Shown here: positions 57,201 to 64,000 of the stretch, piece by piece
Position numbering within the stretch: the first letter of the stretch is position 1
How the letters are laid out: each line of letters begins with the position of its first letter
Assembly (NCBI RefSeq): GCF_007990265.1
Contig: NZ_BJWH01000003.1
Coordinates: forward strand, 281,072-345,071
Length of the DNA: 64,000 nucleotides
From: Cellulomonas terrae
GTDB lineage: Bacteria; Actinomycetota; Actinomycetes; Actinomycetales; Cellulomonadaceae
Direction of reading: 5' to 3'
Program-made: the position numbers and the translations under genes
Notes under the pieces: generated by a model
The model's database searches: none
Seen by the model: only the letters and a program-made list of their open reading frames with translations
What the model was told of the DNA's origin: nothing

Positions 57201-57790
57201 AGCTCGGTCCGCGCCGCCTCGACCCCGGTCGCGCTCACTCCCGCGACGCCCGACGGGTCACCGCCAGCGAGCGCGCGCCGGACCGACCCCTTGCGGCAGC
57301 CGGTGAGCACGAGCCAGTTCCCCGCGGCCGTCGCCGCGAGCTCCTCCAGCCGGTAGTCCGCCGCCCCCTTCTGGCCCGTGCGCAGGTGCGCCTCCGCGAT
57401 CGCGCGGGACAGGGCGCGGTAGCCGTCGGGGCCGCGGGCGAGGACGAGCAGGTGCGACGCCCTCGGGTCCGGGACGCCCGTCGGCAGGTCCAGCACCGGC
57501 GGCCCCGGGGTGGCGCGCGCCTTCTCGCGCGGGTGCCGGCGACCGTCCGGTGCCGGCAGGTGCAGCTCCGCCCCGAACACGGTCGGCAGACCGACCGCCT
57601 TGGCCGCCTGCGCGAACCGCACCACGCCGTACAGGCCGTCGTGGTCGGTGAGCCCGAGCGCTCCCAACCCGAGTCGGGCGGCCTCCGCCGCGAGCTCCTC
57701 GGGCTGGCTGGCGCCGTCGAGGAAGCTGAACGCGGAGTGCGCGTGCAGCTCGGCGTACCGCGGAGGGAAGGGTGCCGAGCGCTCAGTCAT
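54206..57790 (-). CDS. dnaE2: Error-prone DNA polymerase III alpha (DnaE2/ImuC)
   Basis: The catalytic polymerase of the SOS mutasome. The 1194-residue protein has an N-terminal PHP domain (AELHAHSAFSFLDGAS, LTDHDGLYG), the C-family palm with PDIDVDI, finger and thumb regions, and a C-terminal OB fold (FLSLEDETGLLNVIC). It lacks the C-terminal tau-binding tail of replicative DnaE1. The ATG at 57790 overlaps the imuB end by eight bases. ImuB presumably recruits it to the beta clamp. Confidence 0.96.
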   Translation of the reverse strand: MTERSAPFPPRYAELHAHSAFSFLDGASQPEELAAEAARLGLGALGLTDHDGLYGVVRFAQAAKAVGLPTVFGAELHLPAPDGRRHPREKARATPGPPVLDLPTGVPDPRASHLLVLARGPDGYRALSRAIAEAHLRTGQKGAADYRLEELAATAAGNWLVLTGCRKGSVRRALAGGDPSGVAGVSATGVEAARTELDRLVALFGRDNVAVEVTAAGDPYDTDRADALAHLAADAGLPLVATGNVHYATPRDADLAAALAAVRARSSLEDLDGWLPGGPMAHLRSATEMLALHRRHPSAVVTAADLADECAFDLSLVAPQLPPYPVPPGHTEATWLRELVRQGALELYGPPGAEKVPGAYAQLAHELKVIEDLGFPGYFLVVYDLVDFCRRNGIMAQGRGSAANSAVCYALRVTAVDAVRHGLLFERFLAPERDGPPDIDVDIESARREEVIQYVYDKHGRTHAAQVANVISYRPRSAVRDAARALGYDAGQQDAWAQSIERWGSLRPNTPPPPPEKPSSVRRPRPHVGHAGQVPEPLTTARDERRRTQASMWGNTWEPPSVLRAAKGVDTPGLVTADGHDVVPTVLPPSASDLDEIPEHVIDLADRFLRLPRHLGIHSGGMVMCDRPVIEVCPVEWARMPGRTVLQWDKEDCADAGLVKFDLLGLGMLTALRIGFGFVHEHEGEKLDLHGLPAEDPRVYDLLSAADTVGVFQVESRAQMGTLPRLQPRTFYDIVIEVALIRPGPIQGGSVHPYIERAHGRQPVTYLHPLLEKSLAKTKGVPLFQEQLMQMAIDVADFTPAEADQLRRAMGSKRSTERMEAMRGRLMSGMAGHGIDERTGQEIFEKLRAFADFGFPESHAYSFAFLVYASAWLKVYHPAAFYAGLLAAQPMGFYSPQSLAADARRHGLEVLRPDVQASDVQACVERLGPAPEGGEPQLVPTPSGTGPAVPAGVRTGDGRRSLAVRLGLSSVRSVGEDVAQQVVDERRAHGPFTDLRQLVRRVQLSTTQLEALATAGALDSLGVTRREALWAAGALAQEGPDTLPGVSVGVTAPMLPGLDGVEVATADVWATGVSVDSYPTQFVRDGLDAAGVLRVEQAFRHEIGRRVAVAGVVTHRQRPGTAGGTTFLSLEDETGLLNVICSAGLWQKFRKVARTSRALVVRGRLERADGATNLVAEHLTPMSLKVRSASRDFR

Positions 57791-59651
57791 ACGTCGCCTC
57801 GCACGTCCAGCCACCCGCCGTGCAGGCCAGGAGCACCGCGCGGCCGTCGTCGAACATCACCTGCAGGTGCGCCCGCAGGCCGGGACGGTCGTCGGCCGCG
57901 ACCCACCACCGCTCGCTGAGCAGCCACGGCCCGGCCCACCCGACGACGGCACGAGGCTCGTCGTCGGCCACCTGCATCCGCGTGACGGCGACGTCCCACG
58001 GCTCGGCCCGCCGACGCCCGCGCGCCGCATGACCGGGGGTCTCGCGCGTCTCGCGCCTGCGCAGCGCGCCCGCACGCCCGGAGGGCTCCGGCGGCGCCTC
58101 GTCAACCTCCCGCCGCAGCCACCGCACCCACGCCGGCTCCCCGCGCAGCCCGCTGCGCACGTCGAGGACCACGGGCGCCCCCGACGCGTCCCGCACGTCC
58201 ACCCGCTCGGGCGGGTCCAGCACCGTCGCCGGCGCGGGGTCGGGCAGCCGACCCGGCCAGGGCCGGTCCACGGGCCGCGCAGGCTCGGTCTGCTCGCCCC
58301 ACGGCTGCAGGTGCACCTGGTCGCGTACGTCGCGCCCACCCTGCAGGGTCGCGACGAGGATCCCCGACCCCCCGACGATCCCCTGCACCCGGTCCAGCGC
58401 CCGGTGCGCGCGCAGGTCGCCACCGGACGGCCCACCCCACAGCCGCCCCTGCTCGGCACCCGCCGGGGCGACGTCGAGGGCGGTGACCGCGAGGTGGACC
58501 AGGGTGACCGCTCGCGAGTCCTCGTCGGGCCAGGGGTCGCTCGGCAGGTCGTCGTGCGCCCAGGGGTCCCGGCCGGACGCGACCGCGTCCCGGGCCGCCC
58601 GCGAGCGTGCGCGGGCGGCGGGGTCGTCGGCCGCACGTGCCCGGGCGGCCTCGACCGCACCGGAGGCCAGCCACCCCTCCAGCTGCCAGCGGATCCGGTC
58701 GGTGATCCGCGCCGGGGTCAGCCCGCCCCAGCCGCCGAGGTCGGTGCGCCAGGTCCGCACCAGGTCGGTGCCGTCGTCGGTGCGGGCGGAGATCTGCAGG
58801 CGGCCGCAGGTCACCGAGTGCTGCACGAGCAGCGCGTGGAGCTCCTCGGCCAGCCGCCGGCCGGCGAACGTCGCCGAGTCGACCCGGTCGAGCGGCGGGT
58901 CGAGGTCGGCGGCCACCTCGAGGTCCGCCTCGGGGCGACGACGGGCGGGCGGGCGCTCGTCGTCGCCGCGCGCGAGCAGCTGCGCCCACGCGCCGAGCCG
59001 TCCGAAGCGGGCGTGCACGTCCGTGGGTGGCAGCGCGGCGAGGTGACCGAGCTGCCGCAGCCCGAGGCGGTGCAGCAGGTCCACCAGCTGGGCCACCGCG
59101 GACGCCGCCTCGTCGGTGACCGCCGCGTGCACCAGCTCGCTCATCGCGCGCGGTGCCAGGTACGCGGCCGACGTCCCCGGCGGCACCACCGCTCCGGTGC
59201 GCGCGGCCAGCACGGCTGCCAGCAGACCGTCGGCCGTACCGACCGCGCACTCGTGGCCGGAGCCGGCCGCGACCGCGTCGATGAGCCGCTCCGCGAGCGC
59301 GTCCTCGGAGCCGTGGTACCGGCTGGCTCCCCCCGCGGGCAGCAGCAGCATCCCGGCGCGGACCACCTCGATGCCCGCCACCACCGTCTCGGCAGCCGCC
59401 GCGACCGGCTCGAACAGCCGCACGTCCCGGGCGTCGTCGGCGGGCAGCAGCACCAGCTCGGGGCAGACCCCCTGCGCCTGCCGGCGTCGCATCCCCCGGC
59501 GCACGCCCTCTGCCCGCGCGAGGGCGGACACGGCGGTGAGCTGCCGGCCGTCGTGCACCGCGGTGGGGACGTGCGGGGGCACCTCCTCGGACGTCGCGGC
59601 GGCCACCACCGGCCAGTCCGGGACCCACAGGACGGTCGTGCGGGTACTCAT
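57783..59651 (-). CDS. imuB: ImuB, Y-family polymerase-like mutasome adaptor
   Basis: The 622-residue protein has the Y-family fold but no complete set of catalytic acids: the usual DxD region reads VPDWP (only Asp12), so polymerase activity is not expected. Region QVHLQPWG resembles the beta-clamp-binding peptide QLPLWG of M. tuberculosis ImuB, and the C-terminal part is adaptor sequence. It overlaps imuA' (ATGA) and dnaE2, so all three are probably made together. Confidence 0.93.
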   Translation of the reverse strand: MSTRTTVLWVPDWPVVAAATSEEVPPHVPTAVHDGRQLTAVSALARAEGVRRGMRRRQAQGVCPELVLLPADDARDVRLFEPVAAAAETVVAGIEVVRAGMLLLPAGGASRYHGSEDALAERLIDAVAAGSGHECAVGTADGLLAAVLAARTGAVVPPGTSAAYLAPRAMSELVHAAVTDEAASAVAQLVDLLHRLGLRQLGHLAALPPTDVHARFGRLGAWAQLLARGDDERPPARRRPEADLEVAADLDPPLDRVDSATFAGRRLAEELHALLVQHSVTCGRLQISARTDDGTDLVRTWRTDLGGWGGLTPARITDRIRWQLEGWLASGAVEAARARAADDPAARARSRAARDAVASGRDPWAHDDLPSDPWPDEDSRAVTLVHLAVTALDVAPAGAEQGRLWGGPSGGDLRAHRALDRVQGIVGGSGILVATLQGGRDVRDQVHLQPWGEQTEPARPVDRPWPGRLPDPAPATVLDPPERVDVRDASGAPVVLDVRSGLRGEPAWVRWLRREVDEAPPEPSGRAGALRRRETRETPGHAARGRRRAEPWDVAVTRMQVADDEPRAVVGWAGPWLLSERWWVAADDRPGLRAHLQVMFDDGRAVLLACTAGGWTCEATYD

Positions 59652-60502
59652 CCCACGAGCCTCAGACCGGGTGCAGCCTGCTGCGCCGGGACGGGCACCG
59701 GCGCCGACCCGATGGGCAGGGTCAGGTCGAGCGAGCGCGGCACCGCGGCGCTGCCCCGGCCGGTGCGGACCAGCCGGATCTCGTGGGTGCGCAGCCGTCC
59801 CTCGCCCGCGTCGATCCCCGTCCACCGACCGGACTCGACCGTGAGCACCACCCCGGCTCCCGGCCAGTCGACGGTCGACAGCAGCACCGACCCACGGTCC
59901 CGGGCGCGCGCGGACAGCTTGCGGCGCTCGGCGTCGGTCAGGGCGGCCTGCGGGCCGACGACCACGACGTCCACGCCGTCGAGCAGCGCGGCCACGACGG
60001 TCGGCGCCTCCAGGCCGGGGTGCGGGACCACGGCCAGACGCTCGAGGGAGACGCCGGCCTGCGCGGCTGCGAGCAGCCCGATGGTCGGCTGGCCGACGAC
60101 GCTCGCCCACGCCCCGCCGGCGCACGCGTGCGCGAGCATGGCCAGCACCAGCGACGTCGACCCGGTGACCACCGTGGTGCCGCCGCGGCGCAGCCCCTCG
60201 GGCAGGATCGGGGCCAGCGGCGGCGGGACCGCCATCGGCGGGCGCTCACTGGTGATGATGCCCGCGCTCGGCTGCTCGGCCGGCGCCTCGGGCGGGTGCG
60301 GGAGCACCACCAGCGCGGGGCCGGCGGCGGCCTCCGGAGCAGGGGGCCGGATGTCGGCGGCACCGTGCCCAGCAGGCTCGACCGAGGGCCCGGGACCGCC
60401 CAGCTGCAGCACGCTGCGGGCGCCCGTGCGCTGCTCGGCGCGTGCGAGGGCGGCCCGGGCGAGCACGGCCCGATCCTCGCGCGACATGGTGCCGACGGTC
60501 AT
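59648..60502 (-). CDS. imuA': ImuA', RecA-like mutasome accessory protein
   Basis: The 284-residue protein resembles the RecA-fold accessory factor of actinobacterial mutasomes, with a degenerate P-loop region (VVTGSTSLVLAML) and a Walker-B-like strand VVVVGPQ. The ATG at 60502 (MTVGTMSRED) follows GGAGGAGGG; the longer start at 60559 would fall inside the LexA box and is rejected. It probably bridges RecA or ImuB. It is the first gene of the operon and DNA-damage inducible by position. Confidence 0.88.
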   Translation of the reverse strand: MTVGTMSREDRAVLARAALARAEQRTGARSVLQLGGPGPSVEPAGHGAADIRPPAPEAAAGPALVVLPHPPEAPAEQPSAGIITSERPPMAVPPPLAPILPEGLRRGGTTVVTGSTSLVLAMLAHACAGGAWASVVGQPTIGLLAAAQAGVSLERLAVVPHPGLEAPTVVAALLDGVDVVVVGPQAALTDAERRKLSARARDRGSVLLSTVDWPGAGVVLTVESGRWTGIDAGEGRLRTHEIRLVRTGRGSAAVPRSLDLTLPIGSAPVPVPAQQAAPGLRLVG

Positions 60503-60551
60503 GCGACCCTCCTCCCGATCAGCCGATGAGAGGGTGCTCCCGGAGACCTCA

Positions 60552-60567
60552 TCGAACATCTGTTCGA
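60552..60567 (-). promoter_or_regulatory. LexA SOS box upstream of imuA'
   Basis: TCGAAC-ATCT-GTTCGA is a perfect palindrome of the actinobacterial LexA consensus (TCGAACN4GTTCGA). It ends 50 bp before the imuA' ATG and lies just downstream of the likely promoter, so bound LexA would block transcription. Confidence 0.92.
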
Positions 60568-60575
60568 AGTATCTC

Positions 60576-60605
60576 AGTACACGCTGACACTCCGCGCAGT
60601 GTCAA
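60576..60605 (-). promoter_or_regulatory. Predicted promoter of imuA'-imuB-dnaE2
   Basis: A TTGACA -35 (60605-60600 reading minus) and TGTACT -10 (60581-60576) are 18 bp apart. The -35 overlaps an inverted repeat TGACACT-N6-AGTGTCA (60585-60604) whose role is unclear. Transcription would start at the LexA box. Confidence 0.5.
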
Positions 60606-60721
60606 TCCGGGTCGCCCGGTCGGCTGACTGACGGCGTGCCCGCCGCCGCGACGTCGCAGGTCTCGGCTATGTTCTCGTCGCCCGGCAGCGCGGCCGGCAC
60701 CCGTCAGCAGAGAGGCACGTC

Positions 60722-61390
60722 ATGCGAGTCGTCGTCGGGATCCTCCGCCTCGCCCTCGCGGCGATCGGCCTCCTCGCCCTCTTCTGGGCGCCCAGCACGG
60801 GGCTGACGTTCGACCTCGAGGACTACGTCTACTTCACCAACCAGTCGAACCTGCTGCTGGCGCTGGTGATGCTCTGGGGCGGCGTCGCCGTGCTCGCCGG
60901 ACGACGGGAGCCGACGCCCTGGGTGTTCGGCGCCGTGACGCTCTTCCTCCTCATCACGGGCCTGGTCTCGTACCTCATCCTCGACCCGGCACCTCCCGGC
61001 GAGGAGGTCGTCGCGCTCGGCCTGACCCGGGACCAGATCGTGCACCGGCTCACGCCGATCGCGGCGTTCGTGCACTTCGTGCTGATGGTCCCGCACCGCA
61101 CCCTGCGCATCCGCAGCGCCGCGTCCTGGCTGCTCTACCCCGTGGCGTACTGCGTGTTCACCACGGTCCGCGGGCTGCTGAGCCCCGACAGCGACTACCC
61201 GTACGGGTTCATCGACGTCTCGGAGCTGGGCTACGGCGGCCTGCTGCTCAACGTGCTGATCTACGGCGTCGGGTTCTTCGTCCTCGGTCTCGCCCTCGTC
61301 GGTCTCGACCGGCTCCTGCCCGCGCGGGCGCTCCTCGGCCGACGCGAGCCCGAGCCGACCCCGCGCGCACCCCTGGTCCCCGCGCCATGA
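60722..61390 (+). CDS. Pr6Pr family membrane protein
   Basis: A 222-residue protein with six transmembrane helices. The first loop has FTNQSNLL, and a histidine-bearing segment AFVHFVLMVPHR follows; both match the Pr6Pr group of FAR-17a/AIG1-like membrane proteins. The ATG at 60722 has AGAGAGG upstream. Homologues in eukaryotes are hydrolases of fatty-acid esters, but the bacterial function is unknown. It is divergent from imuA' with a 219-bp gap. Confidence 0.8.
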   Translation: MRVVVGILRLALAAIGLLALFWAPSTGLTFDLEDYVYFTNQSNLLLALVMLWGGVAVLAGRREPTPWVFGAVTLFLLITGLVSYLILDPAPPGEEVVALGLTRDQIVHRLTPIAAFVHFVLMVPHRTLRIRSAASWLLYPVAYCVFTTVRGLLSPDSDYPYGFIDVSELGYGGLLLNVLIYGVGFFVLGLALVGLDRLLPARALLGRREPEPTPRAPLVPAP

Positions 61391-61397
61391 TGTCGCC

Positions 61398-61922
61398 ATG
61401 GCCGTGAACCTCACCCGCCCCGTCGCCCCCGATCCCTACGCGCTGCTCCCGCCGGTCCCCGACTTCACCCTGACGAGCGCAGACTTCGCGCACGGCGAGC
61501 GCCTCCCGGACGTGCACACCAACACCGACGCCGGCAGCAACACCTCGCCGCAGCTGTCGTGGTCGGGCTTCCCCGACGCCACGCAGTCGTTCCTGGTGAG
61601 CTGCTTCGACCCCGACGCCCCCGGCCCCGCGGGCTGGTGGCACTGGACCGTCGTCGACGTCCCTGCGACCACCACCTCCCTGGCCACGGGTGCGGACCTG
61701 CCCGCCGGGGCGTTCGCGCTGCGCGGCGACGACGGCGAGGCCCGCTACGTGGGCGCGGCTCCTCCGCCCGGCGACCAGGTGCACCGGTACTTCTTCGTCG
61801 TGCACGCCCTCGACGTGCCGTCGCTCGGACTCGGCCCGGACACGATGCCCGGTGCCGCGAACACGGCAGTCCTGTTCCACACGCTCGCCCGGGCGGTCCT
61901 CGTCGGGACCTACCAGCGATGA
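61398..61922 (+). CDS. YbhB/YbcL family Raf kinase inhibitor-like protein
   Basis: A 174-residue phosphatidylethanolamine-binding-like protein. It has SPQLSWSGFPDATQSF and DPDAPGPAGWWHW, the anion-binding pocket motif, and the C-terminal RYFFVVHALDV. No signal peptide is seen. Family members bind phosphate-type ligands; the biological role is unknown. It begins eight bases after the Pr6Pr stop and overlaps the next gene by four bases. Confidence 0.92.
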   Translation: MAVNLTRPVAPDPYALLPPVPDFTLTSADFAHGERLPDVHTNTDAGSNTSPQLSWSGFPDATQSFLVSCFDPDAPGPAGWWHWTVVDVPATTTSLATGADLPAGAFALRGDDGEARYVGAAPPPGDQVHRYFFVVHALDVPSLGLGPDTMPGAANTAVLFHTLARAVLVGTYQR

Positions 61923-62482
61923 CGCTCGGCACCCTCACGTGGGTCCGCGCGCTCGATCGCCCCGACCTGCTCGCCGTCTCGACGCACGCCTCGATCGAGG
62001 CATGGGCGGCGGACGACCCGGCGGTGGCCGACGCGGTCCTGGTGACCGAGATCGACCCCGACCTCGCGGACACGGCCGCGCTCACCGAGGCGTACCGGCT
62101 GCCGCCCGCGGCGTCCGCCAACTGCGTCCTCGTCGCGGGCCGTCGGGAGGGTGAGGAGCGCGTGGCCGCAGCTGTCGTGCGCGCCACCACACGGGCCGAC
62201 GTGAACGCCACGGTCAAGCGGCTGCTCGACGTCCGCAAGGCGTCGTTCCTGCCCATGGACCGCGCCGTCGAGGAGTCGGGCATGGAGTACGGCGGCATCA
62301 CCCCGCTCGGCCTGCCGGCGCGTTACCGCGTGCTGGTGGACGGCCGTGTCGCGACGGACGACCCCTCCGGTCCGACCGTCATCATCGGCAGCGGCGTGCG
62401 GCGCTCGAAGATCGCGCTGCCCGGTGCGCTCCTCGCCCGAGCGCCCGGCGTCGAGCTGATCGACGGACTCGCTCTCGCTTAA
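61919..62482 (+). CDS. YbaK/EbsC-type aminoacyl-tRNA deacylase
   Basis: A 187-residue protein with the trans-editing fold shared by YbaK and the ProRS INS domain. RKASFLPMDRAVEESGMEYGGITP carries the conserved Lys/Ser and Gly-Gly-Ile-Thr-Pro part, and the end holds GSGVRRSKI. It probably hydrolyses mischarged tRNA such as Cys-tRNA(Pro) or Ala-tRNA(Pro). It overlaps the Raf-inhibitor-like gene (ATGA). Confidence 0.87.
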   Translation: MTLGTLTWVRALDRPDLLAVSTHASIEAWAADDPAVADAVLVTEIDPDLADTAALTEAYRLPPAASANCVLVAGRREGEERVAAAVVRATTRADVNATVKRLLDVRKASFLPMDRAVEESGMEYGGITPLGLPARYRVLVDGRVATDDPSGPTVIIGSGVRRSKIALPGALLARAPGVELIDGLALA

Positions 62483-62522
62483 ACTTTCTTCGAGTAGCAT
62501 CGGAGGCAACTTTACGACGCTA
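62482..62522 (+). promoter_or_regulatory. AT-rich region upstream of fic with repeats
   Basis: A local AT-rich stretch contains AACTTT at 62482 and 62508, 26 bp apart, and the inverted pair GTAGC/GCTAC (62494-62498 and 62518-62522). It probably carries the fic promoter and perhaps an operator for a regulator, but no clear -35/-10 pair stands out. Confidence 0.35.
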
Positions 62523-62535
62523 CGGGGAGGTGGGC

Positions 62536-63843
62536 ATGGGCACCTGGGTCACGCAGCAGTGGACGCCGCGCGTGACCGACGGTGTCCCCCGCCGGTTCAC
62601 GCGCTCCGGGAGCTACCAGGCGTTCGTCCCGGACTCCCTGCTGGACCTCGACGTCCCGCAGGACGCGCACCTCGACGCGCTCCTCGACGAGGCCGAGAGC
62701 CGCGCCCGGGACGCGGCCGACCTCGCCGCGCACACCGCCCTCGGGCAGATCGGTGACCTGCTCGTGCGCTCGGAGGCGGCGGCGTCGTCGCTCATCGAGG
62801 GGTACGAGCCGACGCCGCGCGCCGTCGCCGTCGCGGACTTCGTCGCGCGCGGCCGGGAGTCCGCCGTCACCGTCGCCCGCACCCTGCACGCGGTCCGTGC
62901 CTCCGTCGAGCGCGCCGTCGACCCGGACGTGTCGCTGGTGTGGGACGTCGTCGAGCTCCAACGCCTGATCGCCCCCCGCCACGCCGGCGTCCGCACCGAG
63001 CCCGTGTGGATCGGCGGTCGCACCCCCCTCGAAGCGCACTACACCGCACCTCCGCACGACCTGGTGCCCGGGCTCCTCGACGACCTCGAGACGTACCTCG
63101 CCTCGCGTCGGCACCGGCCCCTGCTCGCCGCCGCCCTCGCGCACGCCCAGCTCGAGACCATCCACCCGTTCGCCGACGGCAACGGGCGCGCGGGACGGGT
63201 GCTCATCGGGACCGTCCTCGCCCGGTACGGGGTGACCCCGCACCTCACCCTGCCTGTCAGCACCGCCCTGTTCCGCGACCGCGAGCGCTACTACAGCGCC
63301 CTCGACGCCTTCCGCCGGGGGGACCTCGGCTCGGCCATCGTGGGCGTCGTCGCCGAGGCCGTGATCGCTGCGGCCGCCGACGCGCTCCTGTTGTCGGCGC
63401 AGGTGACCGACTGGCAGCACCGGCGGACGGAGGATCTCGACGCCCACCTGCGCGACCGGTCGCCGACCGGCCGCGTCCGGCGCGGGACGGCCCACCTGCT
63501 CGTCGCCGACCTCCCCGCGCACCCCGTGCTCGACGCCGCGACGGTCGCCACCCGGCACGCGATCAGCGTGGTCGCCGCGCGCAGCGCGCTGGAGTCGCTG
63601 GCCGAGGCGGGCGTGCTGCGGCGCGACCGGAAGGCGGACCGCACCAGGACCGTGTACGTCGCCACCGGTCTGCTGGACCTCGTCGCCGAGCCGGGCATCG
63701 TCGCCGAGCCGGACCCTGCCGCGGCCGTCGACGTCCCCGTGGCCGCCGTCGACGCGCCGACCGATGCCGCGTGCGGTGCGTGGCTCCCCCGCGCCGGGCG
63801 CTCCTGCCACCTGCCCCGTGGCCACCGAGGACAGCACCGGTGA
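62536..63843 (+). CDS. Fic family protein with winged helix and C-terminal CCHH tail
   Basis: A 435-residue AMP-transferase-type protein. The Fic motif HPFADGNGRAGR (His210) is complete, and SSLIEG (residues 84-89) matches the S/T-xxx-E-G/N inhibitory helix, so it is class II and autoinhibited. A winged helix lies at about 310-385, and the tail has Cys-x10-Cys followed by two His (CHLPRGHRGQH). GGGGAGG five bases upstream supports the ATG at 62536. Its target is unknown. Confidence 0.92.
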   Translation: MGTWVTQQWTPRVTDGVPRRFTRSGSYQAFVPDSLLDLDVPQDAHLDALLDEAESRARDAADLAAHTALGQIGDLLVRSEAAASSLIEGYEPTPRAVAVADFVARGRESAVTVARTLHAVRASVERAVDPDVSLVWDVVELQRLIAPRHAGVRTEPVWIGGRTPLEAHYTAPPHDLVPGLLDDLETYLASRRHRPLLAAALAHAQLETIHPFADGNGRAGRVLIGTVLARYGVTPHLTLPVSTALFRDRERYYSALDAFRRGDLGSAIVGVVAEAVIAAAADALLLSAQVTDWQHRRTEDLDAHLRDRSPTGRVRRGTAHLLVADLPAHPVLDAATVATRHAISVVAARSALESLAEAGVLRRDRKADRTRTVYVATGLLDLVAEPGIVAEPDPAAAVDVPVAAVDAPTDAACGAWLPRAGRSCHLPRGHRGQHR

Positions 63844-63880
63844 GGACCTCGTGTGGGTCCGCGCCGCTAGCGTGCCCTGC

Positions 63881-64000
63881 ATGAGCCGGACGACGCACCG
63901 TGTCATCCGGGACCGTGCCGTCTGCCGCGCCCACGGGATCGCGGGCGTGCTGGCGCGGCCCGCCGCGGGTGCCGAGCGCGCGGTCGTGGTGATCGGCGGG
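63881..64000 (+). CDS. Partial gene start, possible alpha/beta hydrolase
   Basis: An ATG at 63881 opens a frame to the window end (40 codons): MSRTTHRVIRDRAV then HGIAGVLARP and AVVVIGG. The hydrophobic strand VVVIGG resembles the oxyanion strand of alpha/beta hydrolases, but too little is visible to be sure. Confidence 0.5.
   Translation, partial: MSRTTHRVIRDRAVCRAHGIAGVLARPAAGAERAVVVIGG

Noticed and set aside
60503..60559. Longer imuA' start MFDEVSG
   Set aside because: The ATG sits inside the LexA box, while the ATG at 60502 follows a strong ribosome site.
57510..60587. A 1025-codon plus-strand frame opposite imuB and imuA'
   Set aside because: It lies antisense to two convincing genes and crosses the LexA box; no recognizable domains.
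1..64000. CRISPR arrays, insertion sequences, prophage or integrative elements
   Set aside because: I saw no regularly spaced long direct repeats, transposase or integrase genes; the Cas4-like nuclease has no associated cas gene.

Overview
The window is about 73% GC and gene-dense on both strands, with many 4-bp ATGA/GTGA stop-start overlaps. The Pup-proteasome system, mycothiol synthesis (MshC), an ImuA'-ImuB-DnaE2 mutasome behind an actinobacterial-type SOS box, and a hisI-trpE-(membrane protein)-trpCBA-lgt block identify an actinobacterium. A Micrococcales genome close to Cellulomonas fits best, but the genus is an inference. I see no rRNA, CRISPR array, insertion sequence or prophage; this is mostly ordinary chromosomal backbone.

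Layout: 1-3414 is gltB, cut by the window edge at its Fe-S cysteines. 3566-11527 (minus) is a tryptophan block, hisI-trpE-four small membrane-protein genes-trpC-trpB-trpA-lgt. 11581-15278 is a heterodimeric ABC exporter with one canonical and one degenerate ATP site. 16976-23490 is the Pup-proteasome locus (arc, dop, pup, prcB, prcA, pafA), preceded by trmI and an M50 protease and facing a RecB/AddB-like Fe-S nuclease. 26823-35102 carries HAD, PAC2, mshC, corA, uppP, aldo/keto reductase, a small acidic protein, DUF5703 and an M20 peptidase. 35137-40010 has an M3 peptidase, an epimerase and the divergent ald/aldR pair.

From 40011 the content is more accessory: an APH(6)-like kinase, a membrane-anchored metzincin, alpha/beta hydrolases, DinB, a cupin, a hipBA module with a striking operator array, a hexapeptide-repeat protein, an AraC regulator beside an epoxide hydrolase, a DHFR-like reductase, a secreted HAF-repeat protein and an SDR. 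A tRNA-Leu(GAG) and an AI-2E family transporter follow. 54206-60502 is the SOS mutagenesis operon imuA'-imuB-dnaE2, and 60722-64000 holds a Pr6Pr membrane protein, a Raf-kinase-inhibitor-like protein, a YbaK deacylase, a Fic protein and the start of one more gene.

Functional themes are nitrogen and aromatic amino-acid metabolism, regulated proteolysis, redox buffering by mycothiol, envelope lipid handling (lgt, uppP) and DNA damage tolerance (dinB, imuA'B-dnaE2). The clearest non-gene signals are the 27-bp-period operators before hipBA, the perfect LexA box before imuA', the paired 18-bp-motif hairpins between the PAC2 gene and mshC, and an alpha/beta hydrolase gene whose best start codon appears to be ATC.
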